Below are positions 44,407 through 52,793 of a stretch of 64,000 bases of DNA, one piece after another. The DNA comes from Streptomyces sp. NBC_01255 (GTDB taxonomy: Bacteria; Actinomycetota; Actinomycetes; Streptomycetales; Streptomycetaceae): the NCBI RefSeq assembly GCF_036226445.1, contig NZ_CP108474.1, forward strand, positions 3,100,001 to 3,164,000, read 5' to 3'. The position numbers and the translations under genes were made by a program. Position 1 is the stretch's first letter; each line of letters begins with the position of its first letter. The notes under the pieces were generated by a model, which was not told the DNA's origin, made no database searches, and saw only the letters and a list, made by a program, of their open reading frames with translations.

Positions 44407-45348
44407 ATGTACGAGTTGGCCATCCTCGCGAGGGGCGGGGTACTCCTCACGGTCTGGGCGGTCGCGGCGGGCTGGCCCCGGGGCCGGCTGGCACGGCGCC
44501 TGCGCCGGGACGGTTGGCAGGGGATCTGCCGGGGCGCGTGGGCGGTCCCGGGGAAGGAAGTGGACTGGCGCGTCCGTGCGACGGCGCTCCAGCTCCTGCG
44601 CCCGGAGCTGGTGTGCAGCCACGGGACGGCGGCGCGACTGCACCGCATCGAGCTGCTGAGCGGGGCCGTTGCCCCGGCTTTCCTGGACTTCACGGCACCG
44701 GCGACGTCCCGCTCGACGCACGACGCCCTGATACGGATCCGTTCCACGTCCTCCCTCACGGACAAGGACTGCGCGATACGGCGGGGGCTGCGGGTGACGA
44801 CCCCGGCGAGGACGGTCGGCGACCTCATACGAAGCTGCGGCAGCCGCGAGGAGGCGGTCGTGGCGGCGGACTCGGCGCTGGCGCGGAGGGCGGTCGGGGG
44901 CGTACGGCGCGAGCCCCTCGTCCGGTACGAGGACCTGGCCGCCGAACTCGCCGTGCCGAGGCCCGGCGGCCCCCGCGCCCGGGCCTGGCTGTGCCTGACC
45001 GAGCCGGCCTCGGGCTCCCCGGCGGAGTCGGTGGCCCGTCTCCGCATACGGGACGCGGCGCTCTTCCCGGAGTCGCAACCGTTGCTCCGCACGGCGGAGG
45101 GGCGGGCTCTGCGCCCGGACTTCCTCTTCCGCGAGGCGGGCCTCGCGGTGGAGGTCGAGGGCTACGCCTTCCACGGCACACGCCGTGCCCACGAACGGGA
45201 CGTCGCCCGCTTCAACGAGCTCCAGTCCTGCCCGGAGGTACGGCGGGTGCTGCGCTTCACGGCCCGGGACGTCTTCTCCCGTCCGGATCACGTGATCGCG
45301 ACGATCCGGTCGGCCCTGACGGCCATGCGGGCGCCGGCCCCCAAGTGA
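44407..45348 (+). CDS. AbiEi-like winged-helix + DUF559/Vsr-like nuclease protein
   Basis: A 313-aa protein. The N-terminus (ELAILARGGVLLTVWAVAAG, LRRDGWQGICRGAWAVPG) is the winged-helix domain of AbiEi-type antitoxins. The middle carries LRVTTPARTVGDLIR. The C-terminus has LRPDFLFREAGLAVEVEGYAFHG split over a PD-(D/E)xK-like site, with RHERDVARFNELQ-like and RFTARDVFSRPD segments, the DUF559 pattern. No AbiEii toxin gene is adjacent, so it is an orphan or self-contained DNA-acting protein. Its role, defence or otherwise, is inferred only. Confidence 0.75.
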   Translation: MYELAILARGGVLLTVWAVAAGWPRGRLARRLRRDGWQGICRGAWAVPGKEVDWRVRATALQLLRPELVCSHGTAARLHRIELLSGAVAPAFLDFTAPATSRSTHDALIRIRSTSSLTDKDCAIRRGLRVTTPARTVGDLIRSCGSREEAVVAADSALARRAVGGVRREPLVRYEDLAAELAVPRPGGPRARAWLCLTEPASGSPAESVARLRIRDAALFPESQPLLRTAEGRALRPDFLFREAGLAVEVEGYAFHGTRRAHERDVARFNELQSCPEVRRVLRFTARDVFSRPDHVIATIRSALTAMRAPAPK

Positions 45349-45353
45349 GGTCC

Positions 45354-45387
45354 GGGGGGCGGGTGGGGCGGGGGGCGGGGGGCGGGG
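45354..45387 (+). other. dense G-run tract, potential G-quadruplex
   Basis: Six G-runs of 3-6 bases separated by single C or T, immediately after the stop of the AbiEi-like gene. It lies in the 65-base gap between convergent genes where no ordinary hairpin terminator is obvious. Confidence 0.6.
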
Positions 45388-45413
45388 CCCCTCGTCCTCG
45401 GACGGGTCTCGCG

Positions 45414-46865
45414 TCAGCGTTCGCCGCGCAACGAGATCCGCACGTTCTCGTCGTCGTCGCGCGTGACGAAGAGGCCCGAGCCGCTCACGTCGGTGTGGAA
45501 CGGGGTCTCGACGCCCATACCGAGGACCTTCGGCGCGCCGTCGGCGGCGGCGAGGTCGAGCTGGGCGACGACCGGTTCACCCCCGGGCGAATCCTCCTGC
45601 ACCTGGCCGTAGGCGGTGCCGTCGTCGCGAAGCGAAGCAAGGACGATGGTCTTGCGGTCACCGTCGCCCTCCAGGCAGATCCCCTTCTTCCGTTCCAGGT
45701 CGAAGACGACAGGGCCCGCTGCCAGGTAGCGGCCCGAGGGCGAGGTGATCACGGAGTAGTCGCGTTCCGCGTCCGAGCTGCCCACTCCCCTGGTCTCCTC
45801 GTATCCGCACGCCATCCGGGCCTGGAGCCGGCCCGTACGCACGTCGTGCACCGACCAGACGGGGAGGGCATCCGCCCCGGCCTCGCCGACCGTGTCCCAC
45901 TGGGCGAGGAGACGACCGGCCCCGACCCCGTACACCTCGCCGTTCCAGTTGCCGAGGAAGCCCGCCTTCGCGGCGACACCGTCGGGCCGGACGTCGTCGC
46001 TGAACCACCGGCCGGGGACGCCGAAGCCCCCGCTTCCCGCGGCCACCAGCGGCCCGTCGGCGGAGGCCGCCACCACGCGGTTGCCGGAGCAGCCGCCCAC
46101 CCCGTCCTCGCACTGACGCAGAAGCTTGTCGGGTTCCTTGTACGGGGTGACCGCGCCGGTCACCACATCCACGGTGTGGGACAACTGCGGGTACATGCCC
46201 TCCTCGCCCCAGGCGACCAGCAGCCGCCCGCCGTCCGCCCGCACCCGCACCTCGCCGGGGTCGGCCGACACCGGTACGTCGATCTCCCGCAGCGGCTTCA
46301 CGGAGGAGCCGGACGCGTCCGCCGCGTACACCGCCAGCCGGACCACCTCGGCGCCCTCGTGGAGCGCGTCCTTGCCCCGCATGCCGTGCGCGTACGCGAC
46401 GACGTAGCCCCGGCCGTCCTGCTCGACACCTGTCACGTCGGGGATCTCGGCCGCCTCGCCGGACTCGGGATCGCCCTGCGCACCTTCCACGGGCGTCGGC
46501 GGCCGCCAAGGAACGGAGGTCCAGCGCAACTCACCGGTGGCGCCCGCCCTGACCCGCAGCGTGTACCCGTCGGACGACACCCGCATCAGCGCGACCGCCT
46601 CCTGCCTCGGCACCACCGCGACGGGCACCGTCCACACGGACCCGGGCACCCAGGCCAGGGTCTCGTCCCACCCCTTGGCCGCGTCGTAGGCGGTCGGCAC
46701 GCTCAGCCGTGCCAGCGGCTCCTTCGGCGTCGAGTCGGTGGCGACGCCGCCCACGCCCTTGCCGTCCGAGCCGCCCGCGCCTGATCCCGGCCCCGTACAC
46801 CCGGCGACCAAGGCGGCCGCTGCGGCCACCAACGCGGCTCCGGTCATCGCTCTACCTGCCCGCAT
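45414..46865 (-). CDS. beta-propeller-like lipoprotein
   Basis: A 483-aa protein with lipobox LVAGC (C23). The mature part is beta-rich, with repeated blade-like segments (GYTLRVRAGATGELRWTSV, VDVVTGAVTPYKEP, WSVHDVRTGRLQARM, ASLRDDGTAYGQVQ), suggesting a PQQ-like propeller. Two Cys pairs are likely disulfides. Anchored outside the membrane; ligand unknown. Confidence 0.8.
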   Translation of the reverse strand: MRAGRAMTGAALVAAAAALVAGCTGPGSGAGGSDGKGVGGVATDSTPKEPLARLSVPTAYDAAKGWDETLAWVPGSVWTVPVAVVPRQEAVALMRVSSDGYTLRVRAGATGELRWTSVPWRPPTPVEGAQGDPESGEAAEIPDVTGVEQDGRGYVVAYAHGMRGKDALHEGAEVVRLAVYAADASGSSVKPLREIDVPVSADPGEVRVRADGGRLLVAWGEEGMYPQLSHTVDVVTGAVTPYKEPDKLLRQCEDGVGGCSGNRVVAASADGPLVAAGSGGFGVPGRWFSDDVRPDGVAAKAGFLGNWNGEVYGVGAGRLLAQWDTVGEAGADALPVWSVHDVRTGRLQARMACGYEETRGVGSSDAERDYSVITSPSGRYLAAGPVVFDLERKKGICLEGDGDRKTIVLASLRDDGTAYGQVQEDSPGGEPVVAQLDLAAADGAPKVLGMGVETPFHTDVSGSGLFVTRDDDENVRISLRGER

Positions 46866-47120
46866 GTCCCGTTGTCCTTCCTGACGATCAAGCGTGGGCC
46901 GAGGGTATGGGCAACATCCACGGGGTCAGGTCGAGGCGCTGGCCAAAACTCAACTGCGCTGCCCTGCCCGCGAAGTGGAGAGGAGGGGTGACGACAAGCC
47001 CGCTGCGTACGCCCACCGGTCCACGAATGACCGAAACCGAGCACCGACCCCGACCCTCCGTGTCAGGAGCGGCCGACAGTGCGCGAGACCCGGCGCGGGA
47101 GCGTGCCGGATGATGGGGGT

Positions 47121-48413
47121 GTGCAGCTCCCCTACGTCTACCGCGTCACCAAGTACGACCCCGCCGACCGTGACGAACACGGGTACTACACCGGCAGCGA
47201 GGACACCGTCAGCGATCACGGCGAGATCGAGGCGTCTTATCTTGAGGCGGTCGCGGCCTTCGCCGGGGACACCGGCGTCGATCACCTGGCCGTACGTGAA
47301 CCGCAGGTCCCGTCCTCCGTGCACTTCGGCGTGGAGCCTGCGGTGGACGGCTTCGGGTTGGACGGACTGTTCCCTGCCGGCCCGTCGGGTTTTCACGACG
47401 GAGCCGAGGTACCGCTCGCCGTCGGGCTTGAGCTGGTGCGCGCCATGTTGCGCGACAACGGCGCCTGGTGCCGGCTGGAGTCGGAAGGCGCGTTCGCGGT
47501 CCATGTGGGGTGGGACCAGTACCTCTACATCGGCAGCATCCGGCCGTGCGGCGAGGCACTGGCCCGAACCCGCGCGCTGGGCCTGTTCCCGGAACGCCTG
47601 GACTCCTCTCCGTACGAGATGGAGACCGATGAAGCGGATGTCCAACGGCCCGGCGACGACGAGTTCTGGGCCGGTCTGCGCTGGGCGGTCACCGTGCGCC
47701 GCGCCGGGCTCCTCGAAGAGACCTACGTCGAGAACGCCTCACGTTGGCACCGCCTCACGCGCGAGTCCATCGACACGGTTCGCGCCGGGATCGCTCCCCG
47801 CGCCCGGCTGGCCGTGTGGCCGGACCTGTCCTCCGATGTCGACGCGGTCATCGGCGCCTTCCCCGCCGAAGGCCTCGTCGAAGGCGTCTGGGAGGAGAAG
47901 GACGGACGGATCCAGAGCGCTGTCGCCGACGAGGACGACTACCCGGCGCTGGCCGCCCGGATGTCCCGGGCCGATGCCGCAGCGCTTCTTCCTGCCTATG
48001 CCGATGAACGTGTGCCGCTGTCAACCGCTGTCATGCCTGACGACGACGGAGTGGTACGGGCCCGCTGGCAGACCGAGCCGACGCCGAGCGACCGGAACTG
48101 GGCCTTCCTCAAGACCCTCCGCCGTGGCGAGACCGTCACCGGCACAGTGACCCATATCGCCGACTTCGGTGTCACCTTCGTGGACATCGGCGGCTTCGAA
48201 GCGACGATCAACATCCCGGAGCTGTCGTGGCGCCCCTTCGACCACCCCTCCGACATCGTCTCCGTCGGGCAGGAGATCAACGCCGAGATCCTCGACGTCG
48301 ACCCGGTCCGTGACCGCGTATCACTGTCCCTCAAAGCCCTGCACAAGGACCCGATGCCGGGTCACCAAACTCCTACCGTTCGGCGTCTTCGTACCACCTG
48401 GAAGACCCTGTGA
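47121..48413 (+). CDS. S1 RNA-binding domain protein, 3'-truncated
   Basis: A 430-aa protein from the GTG at 47121. Residues 1-330 form an acidic, unrecognised alpha/beta region. An S1 OB-fold follows (LRRGETVTGTVTHIADFGVTFVDIGG, INIPELSW, GQEINAEILDVDPVRDRVSLSLK). The frame then ends in an unnatural HQTPTVRRLRTTWKTL-type tail. In the +1 frame the same DNA reads VTKLLPFGVFV, a typical start of a second S1 domain, before stopping. So a second S1 repeat has been lost with a frameshift. It may still bind RNA. Confidence 0.75.
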   Translation: MQLPYVYRVTKYDPADRDEHGYYTGSEDTVSDHGEIEASYLEAVAAFAGDTGVDHLAVREPQVPSSVHFGVEPAVDGFGLDGLFPAGPSGFHDGAEVPLAVGLELVRAMLRDNGAWCRLESEGAFAVHVGWDQYLYIGSIRPCGEALARTRALGLFPERLDSSPYEMETDEADVQRPGDDEFWAGLRWAVTVRRAGLLEETYVENASRWHRLTRESIDTVRAGIAPRARLAVWPDLSSDVDAVIGAFPAEGLVEGVWEEKDGRIQSAVADEDDYPALAARMSRADAAALLPAYADERVPLSTAVMPDDDGVVRARWQTEPTPSDRNWAFLKTLRRGETVTGTVTHIADFGVTFVDIGGFEATINIPELSWRPFDHPSDIVSVGQEINAEILDVDPVRDRVSLSLKALHKDPMPGHQTPTVRRLRTTWKTL

Positions 48414-48422
48414 CTGAGCGCT

Positions 48423-49169
48423 TCACTCGGCGAGTTGAGCGCCCCGGTTGGCGGCCATGGCCGGGAGCGGGCGCCAGCTGGCGGGAACGTTGCGCATGAC
48501 CAGGGCGCAGTCCAGGGTTGCGCTCCCTGGCGGGAAGCGGTCCGGGTCGTCGAAGAAGGAGGACGCGGCGGAGCGAACCCGGCCGGCTTCCACGTGCCAG
48601 GCATCGGTGTGCAGTTCCATGCCGTCCAGGTGGCGGCCGGACCTGGCGGCCGAGTAGCCCTTTGCCCCGTCTTGAAAGAAGCGGGAGGCCTCGGCGAGAT
48701 CGGCGAAGAGCTCGCTGCCCCGCAGCTCGTCGGACGGCTCGACGGTGACGTCCACCCGGGTGTCGCCGTCCCACGTCGCGAAGGCGACACGCACCTGGCC
48801 GGGTGTCTCGTGCACCTCGAAACCGGCGCGGCCGTGTTCGCCGGGGAAGACGCGGCCTCCGGCCCAGACGTTGAGCCGCGAGGCGGTATCGCGACGCGGG
48901 ATGTAGACGCCGGTCTCGACGCCGTCCGGTCCGTCCCATTCGACGGCGATCCGATGCGCCGCGTTCTCGCTCCGCAGCCCGAACATCTTGGGGGCCCAGA
49001 CCGGCCGGACACTTCCCAGCCGCAGTAGGCAGATGCCCGCGACCGCGTGGCCGTGCACCAGTTGCGGGCGCAGCGGCTGGGGAAGCAGGCGTGCCGCGGC
49101 GTCCGGGTCGACCCGGTAGTTCACCAGAAGCCGTCGTTCAACGACGCTGGACAGGCGCGGTTGCCTCAT
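48423..49169 (-). CDS. DUF2071 family protein
   Basis: A 248-aa protein. SSVVERRLLVNYRVDPDAAARLLPQPLRPQLVHG is the start pattern split over the first strands. VWAPKMFGLRSENAAHRIAVEW, GVETGVYIPRRDTAS and WAGGRVFPGEHGRAGFEV are acetoacetate-decarboxylase-fold-like elements of DUF2071. ATG 49169 overlaps the ArsR stop by 4 bp with GAGGGATC upstream. Function unknown; it is the regulated partner of the ArsR protein. Confidence 0.88.
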   Translation of the reverse strand: MRQPRLSSVVERRLLVNYRVDPDAAARLLPQPLRPQLVHGHAVAGICLLRLGSVRPVWAPKMFGLRSENAAHRIAVEWDGPDGVETGVYIPRRDTASRLNVWAGGRVFPGEHGRAGFEVHETPGQVRVAFATWDGDTRVDVTVEPSDELRGSELFADLAEASRFFQDGAKGYSAARSGRHLDGMELHTDAWHVEAGRVRSAASSFFDDPDRFPPGSATLDCALVMRNVPASWRPLPAMAANRGAQLAE

Positions 49170-49498
49170 GATCCCTCGCTCTGCGCCCCGGGGCGCCATT
49201 TGGTGTGGCGCAGGACGATCTGCTCGGGGCAGACGGCGCTGAGAAACCGACCGATGCAGGTGGCCAGGCGGTCCTCGGCCAATGTGTAGAGGATCCGGTT
49301 GCCGTCCCGGCGCTCGGTGACCAGCCCCGCTCCTTTGAGCACGCCGAGATGCCGTGAAATGGACGGCGCGCTGATCGCGAACCTGCTCGCGATCTCGCCT
49401 GCCGCGAGCTCGCCACCTCTGAGGTCCTCAAGGATCTGGCGCCTCGTCGGATCAGCGAGTGCACGGAAGGCCCCCGCCTCGTCCTGAGCTTCTGTCAT
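49166..49498 (-). CDS. ArsR/SmtB-family winged-helix repressor
   Basis: A 110-aa protein. FRALADPTRRQILEDLRGGELAAGEIA and SAPSISRHLGVLKGAGLVTERRDGNRILY give the wHTH in order. There is no clear metal-binding Cys pair; the single Cys residues near the C-terminus could sense redox. The ATG lies one base from a 13-bp inverted-repeat operator, suggesting tight autorepression and a very short leader. It is translationally coupled to the DUF2071 gene. Confidence 0.93.
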   Translation of the reverse strand: MTEAQDEAGAFRALADPTRRQILEDLRGGELAAGEIASRFAISAPSISRHLGVLKGAGLVTERRDGNRILYTLAEDRLATCIGRFLSAVCPEQIVLRHTKWRPGAQSEGS

Positions 49499-49499
49499 G

Positions 49500-49531
49500 T
49501 TAGATATTTAGCACATAAGCTAAAGATCTAA
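49500..49531 (-). promoter_or_regulatory. ArsR-type operator, 13-bp arms
   Basis: TTAGATATTTAGC and GCTAAAGATCTAA (12 of 13 complementary) with a 6-base spacer. This is by far the most AT-rich patch in the neighbourhood. It covers the likely -10 and start site. Confidence 0.75.
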
Positions 49532-49762
49532 CAACGAGCCCGGCAGTCTTCGCCGGCCTTGTCGCGGCGGTCCCTTGCGTCGTCTCAAAGTCGCACCGTT
49601 CGCCAACTCACCAACTGAAGCGCTCAGTCACAGACCCTCGGCTCGGCATCCACTGACGGCTCCGACGCCGTGATCACAGCCCCCACGTGAAGATCACCTC
49701 AGTCCTGGGCCTGGCATCCCTGCACGGTCCAGACCTACGGGCCCTGGATCTGCCGGCCGAGG

Positions 49763-50322
49763 TCAGTAGAGCCAGCGGTCCAGGAAAACCTGGCCAGAGA
49801 AACCCTCGTAGCCGTTGAAGGCCGCCGGGTCGATCTCCTTCAGCTCCTCGGCCAGCCGGTTCAGCTCGTCGAAAGCCCCCTCTTCCTCCACTTCAGAGAG
49901 GTACTCCTCGGGGCCGTCCGGCTCGCTGAGAAGCTCTGAGGCGGCGACGCAGCTGCCGTAGTGCTGAAGGACGTTGAGCCACACGCCGACACCCGAGTTG
50001 GCGAACCACGCCTCCCCATCCGGCATGACGAAGTAGACCGCCCCGGTCTTCGGCTCGACGCCGAACGATGAGCGCTCGGCCTGATCACCGGGGTCCGCCT
50101 GCTCGGTGAGACGGTAGAGCGGGCCCCGGGACGTGAGCAGGGCTGGCTCAACCTCGCTCTGCATCACGACTCGTTCGATGAGGCGCGGAGTTACCGGAAT
50201 GCCCACCTCGACGAGCTGTGCCTTCAGAAGCCCGGGATCCGCCAGCCGGCCACAACGTCCCGTCCGGCTCGCGTGACATGCCCCAGACCAGCCCACTCGG
50301 TCAGCTGGTCGTACGTCGCCAT
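49763..50322 (-). pseudogene. frameshifted SUKH-4-like immunity gene
   Basis: The N-terminus begins at the ATG at 50322 and reads MATYDQLTEWAGLGHVTRA onward to GWRIPGF, then hits TGA at 50226. The rest (LLKAQLVEVGIPVTPRLIE, FGVEPKTGAVYFVMPDGEAWFANSGVG, GQVFLDRWLY) continues in another frame to 49763. A single-base loss near 50226-50240 (around CCCGGG) would explain this. The joined product resembles SUKH-4 immunity proteins that neutralise polymorphic toxins. Either a pseudogene, a sequencing error, or, less likely, -1 frameshifting. Confidence 0.7.
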
Positions 50323-50407
50323 CGAACGATCCTCTTCCGTCGGCTGTGGTCCTGACCCTGTCGAGCCGGTCTCAGGTCAAGGCACGGCCGCACGTGCGGG
50401 ACAGCCC

Positions 50408-51022
50408 TTAGCGGACCGTCGTCCGGGGGAAGGAGACCTCGACGCGCCGGTTCTTCTTGCGGCCGTCCTCGGAGGAGTTGTCCGCGATCGGATAGTCCTC
50501 GCTGTAGCCCCGGACATCGAAGGTCGTCCCGGGGTCGAGACTCCGGGCAAGCACCTGCTGCACGGCGACGGCACGCTGCTTCGAGAGCTTCAGCCCGTGC
50601 TCGTACGTCCCGAGGTTGTCGGTGAACCCGAAGACCCGGACGCGGCCGGACCCAAGCTTGTTGACCTCGGCGGCGATGGCGGCGATGCGGGAGGTCGCGG
50701 CGGGACTCAGCTTGGCGCTGTTCTTCGGGAACAGCACCTCGGCCTGAAGGGCGAACGTCACGTCCACGTTGGTGTCCTGCCGCCGCTGCGCCCCGCCCTC
50801 CTCCTCGACGATCTGCTTGATGTCCAGCACCTTGGCGGGCGCGAGGGTGGCACCGTCGGGAAGCATGAGGCCGGGCGCGTTGGCATTGATGGCGGGCGGC
50901 GCGGCGGCGATGCCGGCGGAGCCGGGGGGATCGTCGGCGTGCGCGGTGGGCACGGTGAGCGGCCAGATGCCCACGGAGACGAGGGCCAGGGCGGCCAGGC
51001 GGCGGTTCGTCGTCGTCGTCAT
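50408..51022 (-). CDS. secreted OmpA-domain protein
   Basis: A 204-aa protein. Signal peptide (NRRLAALALVSVGIWPLTVPTAHA). The OmpA-like domain has EVLFPKNSAKLSPAA, VFGFTDNLGTYEHGLKLSKQRA (split) and KKNRRVEVSF, the peptidoglycan-binding pattern. Gram-positive bacteria lack an outer membrane, so it likely ties a surface structure to the wall. It ends the Flp-pilin operon, starting nine bases after the lipoprotein gene. Confidence 0.9.
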   Translation of the reverse strand: MTTTTNRRLAALALVSVGIWPLTVPTAHADDPPGSAGIAAAPPAINANAPGLMLPDGATLAPAKVLDIKQIVEEEGGAQRRQDTNVDVTFALQAEVLFPKNSAKLSPAATSRIAAIAAEVNKLGSGRVRVFGFTDNLGTYEHGLKLSKQRAVAVQQVLARSLDPGTTFDVRGYSEDYPIADNSSEDGRKKNRRVEVSFPRTTVR

Positions 51023-51031
51023 GGCGTCGCC

Positions 51032-51604
51032 TCAGGAGAGTTTGAGGGTGGCGGGTTCGAAGGTGGGGAGCTGGAAGGAGACCTCTGTGGTGGAGGCGGG
51101 GGGTGCGGGGAATTGCATGAAGACGGGGATCGACCGACCGGCGCCAATGTTGGAAAGCCCGGCAGTGGTCAGCGGGCGCCCGTCCGTGTCCCTCAGTACG
51201 TAGTACCGCTTCTTACCCACCGAGTCGACCAATGTGGCTCCGCCTAGGGAGTTTCCATGCTTCACCACCTCTGTCTCATCACCACTGAGACGAGAGGAAA
51301 CGATGGTTCCCGCGTCGGACGTGTTCGTCAGCTGTCCCTTAATCGTGAGGAAGCCACCCGCGTCGCGTTCGGCAGAAGCGATGCTGAGCTCCAGCCCCTT
51401 CTGTCCCTTGAGGACTGCAAGCGTCTCCGAGGTCTGCTCAGCGGGCTCTGAGCCCTGGGTAGGAGCACTCTCCTGAGGCGCAGCCGATGTTGTAGCTTGC
51501 CTCTCCGTCTTCGGCTTCTCTTCTGCCCCACAGCCGACCGCAAGAAGGACCAGCGATGCGACTGCGAGGGAGGCCCACCCTCCGCGTGCGTACTGAATGT
51601 TCAT
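51032..51604 (-). CDS. Tad-operon lipoprotein
   Basis: A 190-aa protein from the ATG at 51604. Lipobox LLAVGC. A Ser/Thr/Pro/Glu linker precedes a beta-sandwich-like domain (LELSIASAERDAGGFLTIKGQLTNTSD in parts, FMQFPAPPASTTEVSFQLP). Codon bias is slightly weaker than in core genes. Lying between a TadG-like gene and the OmpA gene, it may help anchor or assemble the pilus. Function inferred from position only. Confidence 0.8.
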   Translation of the reverse strand: MNIQYARGGWASLAVASLVLLAVGCGAEEKPKTERQATTSAAPQESAPTQGSEPAEQTSETLAVLKGQKGLELSIASAERDAGGFLTIKGQLTNTSDAGTIVSSRLSGDETEVVKHGNSLGGATLVDSVGKKRYYVLRDTDGRPLTTAGLSNIGAGRSIPVFMQFPAPPASTTEVSFQLPTFEPATLKLS

Positions 51605-51635
51605 GAAGCGCACTTCCTTTGCTCGTCGTCACAGG

Positions 51636-52226
51636 TCATTCGGACAGTCGGACCGTGAAGAGGTCGACGGCGTCGGGGAGGTTCGGGTTCTCGGGGTCGA
51701 TCTCCCAGGAGTCTCCGTCGCATGCGAGCCCCATGATTGGACCCTGCTCTTCCTCTTCGCCCTGTCCAGGTGCAGACGGCGTTGATGTGGGCGGCTCCGG
51801 AGTGGGCACCTGATCCTCAACCATGCAGCGCGGTTCGATCACTGCTTCAGCAGACGCCGTTGCCTGCTGCGACTCCGATCCCGTCGTACGTACTGTCACG
51901 CGGAACCCCCAGGTGGCGAGACGCTCGCAGTCCGAGAGGTTCGCCTGATTCCGGGCCGCGAACTCACCCGCTTGTTGGCACGCAGAAGGATCGACGTATG
52001 CCACGCCTTGAAGGAAACCAGCCCACTGTTCAGGGTCGAGGACTACTTCGAGCCAGTCGTCCCGCAGCTGCTCCCGAGCATCCTGAGCGGCTGCTAGCGC
52101 CGCCGCGTCGGCCGCCGTCTGTGCGCTGTTCCGGGCGAAGGCCCCCTGCCCCACCGCAAAGTAGGCGAAGGCCAGAAACAGCAGACCGGCTATGACAGCG
52201 ATGTAGACGGGGAACGCCTGCCCCAC
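51636..52226 (-). CDS. TadG-like pilus assembly protein
   Basis: A 196-aa protein from GTG 52226, 23 bases after the pilin stop; no better start is in frame. VGQAFPVYIAVIAGLLFLAFAYFAVG (over one TM helix) and AQTAADAAALAAAQDAREQL are the TadE/TadG signature. The outer part has three to four Cys and an acidic, Pro-rich tail. It probably acts as a minor pilin or assembly factor. Confidence 0.85.
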   Translation of the reverse strand: MGQAFPVYIAVIAGLLFLAFAYFAVGQGAFARNSAQTAADAAALAAAQDAREQLRDDWLEVVLDPEQWAGFLQGVAYVDPSACQQAGEFAARNQANLSDCERLATWGFRVTVRTTGSESQQATASAEAVIEPRCMVEDQVPTPEPPTSTPSAPGQGEEEEQGPIMGLACDGDSWEIDPENPNLPDAVDLFTVRLSE

Positions 52227-52249
52227 TTCGCCGCGCCGACGAACCGCGC

Positions 52250-52468
52250 CTACGAGCCGCCGGTCAACTCGCTGATCTTTGTGGCGATCGCATCCTTGAT
52301 CGACTGGCCGATGTCCGTGCCGGTGATCGCCACCACGATCGCCACCACCACCACAATGATCCCGAGGTACTCCACCGCCGTCTGCCCGCGGTCCCTCGTG
52401 GACCTTGCCGTCCAGCTCCATGCCCGCACCTTGGCCTTGGTCGCGGCCTTCAGCATCGCGTCGTACAT
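52250..52468 (-). CDS. Flp/Fap-type pilin
   Basis: A 72-aa protein. The ATG at 52468 has GGAGGGG upstream. A charged leader ends in TRDRG, then QTAVEYLGIIVVVVAIVVAI follows: cleavage after Gly, the conserved Glu at +5 and a single hydrophobic helix. It is the major Flp pilin candidate, to be processed by the prepilin peptidase at 41.6 kb. The first gene of a four-gene operon. Confidence 0.92.
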   Translation of the reverse strand: MYDAMLKAATKAKVRAWSWTARSTRDRGQTAVEYLGIIVVVVAIVVAITGTDIGQSIKDAIATKISELTGGS

Positions 52469-52793
52469 CGTGGTCCCCTCCGCGTTCAGACGCCGGTGGT
52501 CGTGTCGGCGCACAGGGCCCGTGGGCCCCTCTGTGGGTGCCGGTCATCGGGTCGGCCTGGTGCCCCGCCAAAAGGCTAGGGCCTCGGCGCGCGTGGCGGT
52601 GTGGAGTTCAGCGAAGGGAATGGAGCAAGTCGCGACGACTCGCCGGTCGTTCAGGCCCGTGGCAATCAAGTCCCGTCACCCCCACCTCTCTCACACTCGG
52701 TCCGCACTCTGTCACATGCGGTTGTGCGTGCGAAGCAGGTTCGTCAACCTGCGGTGAGATTGAGACAGTTGCCGCCGACGTCGTGACCGTAGG
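52469..52793. other. intergenic region between pilin and GntR genes
   Basis: 325 bases without a supported gene. It should hold the pilin promoter (minus strand). The hairpin GCAGGTT-4-AACCTGC at 52735-52752 may terminate the GntR transcript. Composition is slightly less GC-rich than average. Confidence 0.5.
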
